Assembly (NCBI GenBank): GCA_018268675.1
Contig: JAFDWB010000052.1
Coordinates: 1-33,742, forward strand
Direction: 5' to 3'
DNA from: Actinomycetota bacterium
GTDB lineage: Bacteria > Actinomycetota > Thermoleophilia > Solirubrobacterales > 70-9
Length of the DNA: 33,742 nt
Positions 15,270 through 21,874 of the stretch are shown here, in pieces (position 1 is the first letter of the stretch; each line of letters starts with the position of its first letter). A program made the translations under genes and the position numbers. Under the pieces are notes generated by a model, which searched no databases, was not told where the DNA came from, and worked only from the letters and a program-made list of their open reading frames with translations.

Positions 15270-16259
15270 GTGGAGGATGGGCAAGGCGGTACCGGGAGCC
15301 CCATGACCCCTCCCGCGCAGCCGATTCAGGGGCCGGGAGGAGCGGTACTGCTCCTGCTCAGCTACCGGCCGGTTGCGACCGTGTTGCCCGAGCTGGCGCG
15401 TCGTCGGCGTCGGCCGAGTCACATCGAACGCGAGCACCAGGTTGCCTCGACCACCTTTCACGCCCGCGCCGGTGAGCTCCTCCAGATCGGCGCGATCACC
15501 CGAGGGGTGGAAACAGGGCCGCCACGCCAGGTCGTGTACGAACTGGGCCCGACGGGCATGGAGCTCTGCGAGTTGATCGGCGGTTGGCTGATGCTGCTGA
15601 GCCAGACTACGGGCGGCGCGGTCGACTGGCGGACGCCACGCCGCTGCGCCGAAGCGTGGGCCGCGGGCGTGATCCCGGCGCTGCTGGATGGCCCGCGCCC
15701 GTTGTCGGAGGTCGAATTCGCGGTCCGCTCGGCCAATCCCCGCCTCACGGCACATCAGATCAAGCGCCTGGTGGACAACCTGCTCGTCTCGGGCATGGCG
15801 GAGCGCAGCGACGCGGGGATCTCGATCACCGACCTCGGCCGCCTGGCGATCGGCGAGCTGGCGGCAAGCGCGCGCTTCGAGCGCCGCCACATGGCCGATG
15901 TGGCCGCGCCGATCGCACCCGAGGATGGCGCCAACGCCCTGCGCGGCACGCTCCCCCTGATCGCCCTCCCCGAACATCCCGGCGGCATCTGCGAGTTCGT
16001 GGTCAAGGCGGCCGACAAGGAAGGCGCCGCCCTGGCGATGACCTGGGCCGACGTGCGGGAAGGCCGCGTGGTCGCGACCGGCCTCGGCCCGGCGCCCGCC
16101 TCGGCCACCACCTGGGCGCAAGGCACGATCGACGACTGGCTCGATGCGGTCATCGACCACCGCCCTCGAGTCCTCCGCGCCGCCGGCGAGCCCCGCTTGA
16201 GCCGAAAGATGATCGACCACCTCCACACCCGTCTCTACGACCGCGACGGAGGAAGCTGA
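15270..16259 (+). CDS. Tandem winged-helix (HxlR-like) transcriptional regulator
   Basis: GTG 15270 has an AAGAGGAGG site upstream and gives 329 residues; ATG 15303 is an alternative. Two winged-helix regions are visible. The first (about 30-105) includes 'PSHIEREHQVASTTFHARAG' and 'QVVYELGPTGMEL'. The second (about 120-200) has 'VIPALLDGPRPLSEVE', 'LTAHQIKRLVDNLLVSGM' and 'ISITDLGRLAIGEL'. The pattern of ending each with '(E/T)LG..G..L' is typical of HxlR-type DNA-binding proteins. A C-terminal domain (about 215-329) with 'ALPEHPGGICEFVVKAAD' may bind a ligand. Duplicated HxlR-like regulators of this size are seen in Thermoleophilia. The target genes are unknown, but the inverted repeat at 15132 suggests autoregulation. 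Confidence 0.7.
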   Translation: MEDGQGGTGSPMTPPAQPIQGPGGAVLLLLSYRPVATVLPELARRRRRPSHIEREHQVASTTFHARAGELLQIGAITRGVETGPPRQVVYELGPTGMELCELIGGWLMLLSQTTGGAVDWRTPRRCAEAWAAGVIPALLDGPRPLSEVEFAVRSANPRLTAHQIKRLVDNLLVSGMAERSDAGISITDLGRLAIGELAASARFERRHMADVAAPIAPEDGANALRGTLPLIALPEHPGGICEFVVKAADKEGAALAMTWADVREGRVVATGLGPAPASATTWAQGTIDDWLDAVIDHRPRVLRAAGEPRLSRKMIDHLHTRLYDRDGGS

Positions 16260-16632
16260 CCCGCACCCTCCCGCCGCCCCTCAGTAATCCCGCCGGGAGT
16301 TCGACGCAGACGGGAGTACTGGACGCAGAGCCATTTTCCACCCCCATTTCACCCTGTCGGTCGTTCGTATCCCGAACCCGACTTTCCCGCACCCGTAGAC
16401 CTCCACACTCACAGGTGCTAGAGGTAGTCAGGAAAGTCGATGTGGATGCCGGGAGAGCGCCACCGCAGCGGAACCCAAGGCGTTCGGCCGCCATCCCCAT
16501 CGGGCCGCACCGGGAGCCTCGTGTACCGGACTCACCGACGGCAAAAACCGGGACGCCTCCGGTGAGAGGCATCCCGGTAATACAAACCGGCGGCCCACTG
16601 GTGGGACGCCACAGACAAGAAGAGGTTAGAAA
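16260..16632. other. Long leader/intergenic region of the small exported protein
   Basis: No gene is supported. A pair of imperfect repeats, GGGAGT-N-GACGCAG (about 16296-16330), and a strong hairpin at 16547-16578 are the only structures noted. The latter is described separately. Confidence 0.4.
16547..16578. terminator. Strong 13-bp hairpin upstream of 16633
   Basis: ACCGGGACGCCTC (16547-16559) pairs with GAGGCATCCCGGT (16566-16578) with a single C-A mismatch and a 6-nt loop. On the minus strand it is followed by TTTTT, so it is shaped like a rho-independent terminator in that direction. No minus-strand gene ends here. On the plus strand it would sit in the 5' UTR of the next gene. Confidence 0.5.
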
Positions 16633-17322
16633 GTGAATACGAGAAAGTCAATCGGGCTTCTGGCCCTGGTGGCGGCGTTGGGGGCGCTCGCGGTCTCTGC
16701 GGCGAGCGCGTCGGCAACGGTCGTCACGCCCGCCGCGACGGCCGTCACGATCACCCAGAAGGGCCAGTCACCGGGATTCGTGACGGAAAACGCCTTCGCG
16801 ACCACCTCGGTGCAGTGCAAGAAAGCATCGGCGACGTTCACGACGCCGTCGGCCACCAACCCGCCGGCGAACAACAAGAACCAGGTCGGCGTAGGGACGC
16901 AATCCACCGCCAACGGTTCGGTGACGTGGGACTCTGGCAAACCCGCATTCGAAGAATGCGCGGTCTACTCGTTTGCCGGAGGAAAATGGACTGAAACCGC
17001 ACAGAAAGCGGTTGTGGCTACGAACGAAACCAGTGGCAAATGGACTGTCTCGGCGACCAACGGCTACGCGGGATCGGGTGCGTTCTTCATCACGATCCCG
17101 CCGAAAGGCGCGACGATCGAACTCACCGGGACCGGCTGCACCATCACGGTCTCGGAAGGAAGACCGACGGCAGTTGGTGGGATCTACCTCAACCTGACCA
17201 AAGAACTGCAGGTCGATGGGCAGGTTCCGTTCACGAGCACGTCGCCGATCGGTTGCGGTGGAGTCAGCCCGGCGCAATTCGAGGCGCAGTTCACCGCAAA
17301 CAGCGGGTTTGAAATCAACTAG
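16633..17322 (+). CDS. Small exported protein of unknown function
   Basis: GTG 16633 (MNTRKSIGLLALVAALGALA) starts a 229-residue protein with a signal peptide cleaved near SAASASA. The mature part is rich in Thr, Ser and Gly, lacks membrane segments, and contains five Cys residues, at 'VQCKK', 'EECAV', 'TGCTITV', 'SPIGCGG' and nearby, that could form disulfides. A beta-sandwich is likely. It looks like a secreted structural protein of Thermoleophilia. I recognise no enzyme motif. A purine-rich AGAAGAGG site lies close upstream. It is followed by a strong terminator hairpin. Confidence 0.75.
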   Translation: MNTRKSIGLLALVAALGALAVSAASASATVVTPAATAVTITQKGQSPGFVTENAFATTSVQCKKASATFTTPSATNPPANNKNQVGVGTQSTANGSVTWDSGKPAFEECAVYSFAGGKWTETAQKAVVATNETSGKWTVSATNGYAGSGAFFITIPPKGATIELTGTGCTITVSEGRPTAVGGIYLNLTKELQVDGQVPFTSTSPIGCGGVSPAQFEAQFTANSGFEIN

Positions 17323-17343
17323 ACGCACAGGTGCGCATCAGGT

Positions 17344-17380
17344 CAGGGACCGGTTGACAGCCGGTCCCTGCCTGTCTTGA
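17344..17380 (+). terminator. Rho-independent-like terminator
   Basis: CAGGGACCGG (17344-17353) and CCGGTCCCTG (17361-17370) are perfect 10-bp arms around a 7-nt loop, followed by CCTGTCTTGA. It sits 21 bp after the stop of the small exported protein and before the next RBS. Confidence 0.75.
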
Positions 17381-17399
17381 AGACTAGGAGGGAGCGACC

Positions 17400-18320
17400 G
17401 TGTTAGTTGCCGATGGCTCGGTCCGATCGACTTTGAAATCGCTGGAGACGCTCAACATCCGTCGATATCGGACGACGGTACGTTGTGTGGCGATGTTGGC
17501 GTTGCTGGGGTCGCTGCTGGGCGGCTGCGGCGCGTCCTCGAGCGCAACGCAAGGCGGGACTGCGACGCGAGGAGGAACCTCGCACTCAAGCACGAGCGCC
17601 GGCGCTGTGGAAGGGGCAGGCGTGTCCTGGTGGGTTCCCGCTCATCCGATCAAGGGCCTCGGACAGCGAATCGTCGGACACGGTGCCCGGGCGGCGGTGC
17701 TGTTGTGGCGGGAAGGTGCGCCGCCGCCAAAGAAGGCCGTCGTCTTCCTCCACGGTTGGGAAGCCCGCCCGCCCTGGACCTATGCGAGCTGGCTTCGCCA
17801 CCTGGCGACGGAGGGCAACGCGATCGTCTATCCGGTCTACCAGCAACCCGGTGAGCAAACGGGTGAATTCCTACCTAGTGCGCTCGCAGGCATTCGTCTC
17901 GGACTTCACGCAGACCACGCGAACCCCCGTTCGGTGGTCGCGATCGGTCACACCACCGGCGGTGCTCTCGCCTTCGACTACGCCGCTTCCGCCGCCGCGC
18001 ACGGTCTTGAACCTCCACGCGGGGTCCTTGCCGTCTATCCCGGCAGGAACCCTCCGGAAACTGTGATCCCAGCGGCGGACCTTTCCAGCATTCCGGCGTC
18101 GACCTGGTTGGCGGTGATCGCGGGCCCCGGCGACCGGATCCCCGATGGCAACCAGCAGGCGAAGGAAATGCTGCGCGACGCCGCGCGCGTTCCGCCCGGC
18201 CAACGTCGATTTCTGCGTGCGGATCCGACTTCTTCGGGTCCTATCGCAGCCACCGGGGAACCAAGCCGCGAAATGTGGGGTTGGGCGGATCGCCTGATCG
18301 CCGAGGCCAGAGGAAACTGA
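17400..18320 (+). CDS. Lipoprotein with degenerate alpha/beta-hydrolase fold
   Basis: GTG 17400 follows an AGGAGGGAG site. The 306-residue protein has a type II signal peptide ending at lipobox LLGGC (Cys43), then a Ser/Thr/Gly-rich linker. From residue 73 on it reads as an alpha/beta-hydrolase: 'KAVVFLHGWEARPPWTY', 'VVAIGHTTGGALAFDYAA' and 'PASTWLAVIAGPGDRIPD'. The nucleophile motif G-x-S-x-G is GHTTG, so Ser is replaced by Thr. The C-terminal strand where the catalytic His would be expected reads 'RFLRADPTSSGPIAA', with no His. It may be a non-catalytic binding protein on the outer face of the membrane; the fold is inferred from motif order. The N-terminal n-region is long, and a start near 17487 or 17493 is possible. 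Confidence 0.75.
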   Translation: MLVADGSVRSTLKSLETLNIRRYRTTVRCVAMLALLGSLLGGCGASSSATQGGTATRGGTSHSSTSAGAVEGAGVSWWVPAHPIKGLGQRIVGHGARAAVLLWREGAPPPKKAVVFLHGWEARPPWTYASWLRHLATEGNAIVYPVYQQPGEQTGEFLPSALAGIRLGLHADHANPRSVVAIGHTTGGALAFDYAASAAAHGLEPPRGVLAVYPGRNPPETVIPAADLSSIPASTWLAVIAGPGDRIPDGNQQAKEMLRDAARVPPGQRRFLRADPTSSGPIAATGEPSREMWGWADRLIAEARGN

Positions 18321-18418
18321 GGTGCGGTTCCGCGTTCGGCCGCCGGAGTCAATTGGTGCGAGCAGAGATCGATTCGAGGCAGCGCGGTGGACGACCTCCT
18401 CGATCCAGAAAGCGCGTA

Positions 18419-18447
18419 TTGCCGATCCACCTATCCGAATCTAGCCT
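18419..18447 (+). promoter_or_regulatory. Promoter with -35 TTGCCG and -10 TAGCCT
   Basis: TTGCCG (18419-18424), a 17-bp spacer and TAGCCT (18442-18447) are followed 7 nt later by ATG 18455. This would yield a leaderless transcript for the giant exported protein. Confidence 0.5.
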
Positions 18448-18454
18448 GACCACG

Positions 18455-21400
18455 ATGATGCCGTCTCGGCCCTCCTGCCTGATGCCTCACCGGGTCGTTG
18501 GCCTGGTAGCGACCGTGGTCGTGGTGTTCCTGGTCATCGTGCCTGTGGCGCGGGCTGAACTCACCGTCAACGTCGGCATCACCGGAACCGGCCACGGTAC
18601 GGTCACGAACACCGGCGAAGCCGAAGGGGCGATCGGCTGCAGTGGACCACCCGCGACGCCGAACCCGCCTGGCGCCTGTTCTGCCGCGTTCGGATTCGGT
18701 TCTACCTTCCACGCCGGCCCTGACCCTGGCTCGAACTTCAACGGATGGACCGTGATCCGTAACGGAGAACCCCAACCCGAAACCTGTGCCAACGCCGCGG
18801 AACCCTGCACTGTCTTCGCGTTCTCAAACGCGAGTTACGAAATCACTGCGGCCTTCGTGGTGCTCCTGCCTGCCCCCACGGTCACGATCCAAGGGCCGAC
18901 CGGCATCGGCTCCGAAGGGGCAACTTTCCAGGGCGCCGTCAACGCCAACGGAAACGACGCCAGATGGCGCTTCGAATACCGTCCGACCGGTTCTTCGTCC
19001 TGGGAGAAGGCACCGATCCCCGACGGCGATGCCGGAGCCGGCGAAGCGGCCGAACCGGTCGAAGCGACGGTGCAGGGGCTCGAACCGAACACCGAATACG
19101 AAGTTCGCCTCTGGTCCGGCAACGGGACCTCGTCCGCGACTTCCGCCATCGAAACCTTCAGCACCCATGCGCTACCGCCCGGTGTGAGCACCGGGGGCGC
19201 CTTCTCGATCTCCGATACGACCGCGACCCTGACCGCCACGGTCGACCCCCATCACGCCACGCTGACCGATTGCCACTTCGAGTATGGAACCGGCGAGGGC
19301 TACGGCCAGATCGCGTCCTGTTCGCCTGGCCCGGCGGGCATCACGAACCCGGACGAGGTCCAGCAGATCGCGGTCCGGGCGACGCACGGGACCTTCGCCC
19401 TGTCATTTCTCGGGGTCCAGACCGGCCCGATGCCCTTCAATGCCCCGGCGTCCACCGTCCAGGCCGAACTGCGCACGCTTTCCTCGATAGGCGCTGCGGG
19501 CGTCAGCGTGATCGGCGGGCCAGGCGACACCAGCGGCTCCCATCCCTACCTGGTGACCTTTGAAGGAGCGCTTGGCGACCGCAACGTCGAGGCACTGGTG
19601 GCGAGCGAAGAACATATGACCACCGGCGAAACCGTCGTTGTCAGCACCGTCTCGCCCGGTGGCTTTCCGGTCCAGGTGACCGCCGACGTCTCCGGGCTGA
19701 GCCCGGAAAGCGTCTACCACTACCGGGTCGTCACCGCAAATGCGTGCGGCGGGGGATGCGGCGGCACCGTGGGGGCGGATCGGTCGTTCGAAACCCGGCC
19801 CCCTGTCCGATTCCCCGCGCGCCATTACGAGCTGGTCAGTGCTGCTGACACCAACGGTGAAGAAGCCATCCCCAATCTGTCCTCCGTCGACGGCGAACGC
19901 TTCTCGTACTCAAGCTTCTTGCCAAGCCCGCCCGACCCGGTCAGCGGGTTCTTCTCCACCTACGTAGCCTCGCGCAATCCTGATGGCTCATGGACGCAGA
20001 AGGGGGTTGAAGCACCTCCCGGCCCCGGTGAACAGGACCTTGGCACCGCCAGCATCTTTTTCTCCGCGGACCTGAGCAAGGCCGCGGTCAGCACCGACAA
20101 CGCACTCGATCCTGCCGATCGCAACGGTGCCTACGACACCTACTATCTGGACCGGCCGGAAGGTCGACACTTTGCCTGGGTGTCGCGAAACACCGCGATC
20201 GAGGGACCGCAGACCGAAGGTGGGGACGCCAAACCGGTATATGTCACCCCCGACGGGGCCGATGTCCTCCTCGAATCCCGACGCGCCTTGCTGCCGTCCG
20301 CGACCGCCGGTGTCAAGGAACTCTACGAGTGGGAAAGCGATACGCATGCGCTCGCTCTTGTCAGCCGCGTTCCTCCGCCGGGCTCCCGACGCTGCGACGA
20401 CACCACCGATATGCCCGCCTGCCTTCCCTCCGCGGCCGAATCGGTCCTGGGGTCCGGTGTCGAAGCTGGTGGGGCAGGAAGCGTTCTCGCCCCCGGGACC
20501 AACTATGGAGCGGTCTCCCCGGACGGGCGCCGTGTCGTGTTCGAGGTCGTCGGCTCCCAACCAGGCGCTCGGCGCATCTTCGAGCGTATCGACGGTGAAC
20601 GGACCGTGGAGGTCTCCGCCGGCCAGGGGGTCACCCCGCCGATCGCGGAACCTCAGAATGTGAACTATGCGGGTACGGCCGAAGGCGGCGCGGTCGTGTT
20701 TTTCACCAGCTCGTCGGCGTTGACGCCGGACTCGTCGGCGGAAACCGGCGGCGGAACGTCGGCGGGATGTGGGCCTGGCGAATCCAGCAGTTGCGACCTC
20801 TATGGGTACGGGCTTGAAGGCGACACGCTGGTGGATCTGACGCCTTCGTCGGGGGGCGGCGGTGTCGAGCGTGTCTACGCCATCTCGAACGACGGCACCC
20901 GTGTCTACTTCAGCTCGAGCAAGCGCCTCGATCAGACCGGTCACCTGACCGAAGAAGGGAGTGGGCTCCAGGGGTCCCCCGGGGGGCCCAACCTCTACCT
21001 CGCCGAAGTTCACGGATCGAGCGCCGTCCTCACCTTCATCGCGACGATCGACCCGACCGAGTCCAGTCCGGCCTGGAACGCCGGCCTCTATCGTCCGCAA
21101 GCGCAGCGCGAGGTTGCTGCGACCCCCGACGGCTCGCTGCTCGCCTTCCGTGACCGGCTCGCGGCGGTTCCCGGTCGCTCCACGGGCGGGCGCCCACAGG
21201 TCTTCGTCTACGACGCTCTACGCAAGGAATTGAGCTGTGCCTCCTGCCTTGGCGGAGGCTCGCTGCCCGCTGCGGCCAACCTCGTCGCCGCGAAAGGCTA
21301 TGGCGAAGTAGAACCAGGCGAGGGCCTGGCGGGAGACAAGGCCACCGAAGGCGCCGGCCCCCATCCCCGCAGTGTCAGCACGGACGGTGCCGTCTTCTTC

Positions 21401-21874
21401 CAGACCAAGACGCCGCTGCTGCCCACCGACACCAACGGCAGGATCGACGTCTACGAATGGCGCGGCAACAAGGTTGCCCTGATCTCGACTGGTCTGGGTG
21501 TCCAACCCTCAACCTTCGCGAGTGCGTCGGCCGACGGCTCCACGGTCTTCTTCCAGTCGGCAGACTCGCTCGTCGCAGGAGCCCAGGCGGGCATTCTGCA
21601 CATCTACGCCGCCAGGGTTGGTCCCGCCCTGGAATCGCCCACCCCGGGGCCTCCTTGCGTCGGTGCCGACTGTCGGGGCCCGTCGAGCTCACCCGCCGCG
21701 GGCGCCGGCCCGGGGAGCGCGGTGTTCCAGGGTCCGGGCAATCCGGCGGCCAAGCGCGGCGGCGCGAAGCGGTGCGCCAAGGGCAAGGTTCGTAAGGGTG
21801 AGCGCTGTGTCCCCAAGAAGCGGCTGCACGATCGGGGCCACAAGCGAACCGGTGGCCGCAAGGGGGCCCGATGA
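18455..21874 (+). CDS. Giant exported Fn3/beta-propeller protein
   Basis: ATG 18455 gives a 1139-residue protein with a signal peptide (HRVVGLVATVVVVFLVIVPV, cleaved near ARA). Residues about 40-110 form a small domain with two Cys. Two Fn3-like modules follow ('GPTGIGSEGATFQGAVNANG' and 'ISDTTATLTATVDPHHATL', then 'HFEYGTGEGYG'). The central and C-terminal 650 residues are a repeated WD40/TolB-like propeller, with units such as 'SPDGRRVVFEV', 'SNDGTRVYFSS', 'TPDGSLLAFRD' and 'SADGSTVFFQS'. A Ser/Gly/Pro linker leads to a basic tail 'KRCAKGKVRKGERCVPKK'. The function is unknown; surface or matrix location is likely. Glu is mostly encoded by GAA, unlike nearby cytosolic genes. It overlaps the next gene by 4 nt (ATGA), so the two are translationally coupled. 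Confidence 0.8.
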   Translation: MMPSRPSCLMPHRVVGLVATVVVVFLVIVPVARAELTVNVGITGTGHGTVTNTGEAEGAIGCSGPPATPNPPGACSAAFGFGSTFHAGPDPGSNFNGWTVIRNGEPQPETCANAAEPCTVFAFSNASYEITAAFVVLLPAPTVTIQGPTGIGSEGATFQGAVNANGNDARWRFEYRPTGSSSWEKAPIPDGDAGAGEAAEPVEATVQGLEPNTEYEVRLWSGNGTSSATSAIETFSTHALPPGVSTGGAFSISDTTATLTATVDPHHATLTDCHFEYGTGEGYGQIASCSPGPAGITNPDEVQQIAVRATHGTFALSFLGVQTGPMPFNAPASTVQAELRTLSSIGAAGVSVIGGPGDTSGSHPYLVTFEGALGDRNVEALVASEEHMTTGETVVVSTVSPGGFPVQVTADVSGLSPESVYHYRVVTANACGGGCGGTVGADRSFETRPPVRFPARHYELVSAADTNGEEAIPNLSSVDGERFSYSSFLPSPPDPVSGFFSTYVASRNPDGSWTQKGVEAPPGPGEQDLGTASIFFSADLSKAAVSTDNALDPADRNGAYDTYYLDRPEGRHFAWVSRNTAIEGPQTEGGDAKPVYVTPDGADVLLESRRALLPSATAGVKELYEWESDTHALALVSRVPPPGSRRCDDTTDMPACLPSAAESVLGSGVEAGGAGSVLAPGTNYGAVSPDGRRVVFEVVGSQPGARRIFERIDGERTVEVSAGQGVTPPIAEPQNVNYAGTAEGGAVVFFTSSSALTPDSSAETGGGTSAGCGPGESSSCDLYGYGLEGDTLVDLTPSSGGGGVERVYAISNDGTRVYFSSSKRLDQTGHLTEEGSGLQGSPGGPNLYLAEVHGSSAVLTFIATIDPTESSPAWNAGLYRPQAQREVAATPDGSLLAFRDRLAAVPGRSTGGRPQVFVYDALRKELSCASCLGGGSLPAAANLVAAKGYGEVEPGEGLAGDKATEGAGPHPRSVSTDGAVFFQTKTPLLPTDTNGRIDVYEWRGNKVALISTGLGVQPSTFASASADGSTVFFQSADSLVAGAQAGILHIYAARVGPALESPTPGPPCVGADCRGPSSSPAAGAGPGSAVFQGPGNPAAKRGGAKRCAKGKVRKGERCVPKKRLHDRGHKRTGGRKGAR

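Noticed and set aside
16290-16335. Short imperfect direct repeat GGGAGT...GACGCAG
   Set aside because: Only two units with several mismatches; chance is likely.
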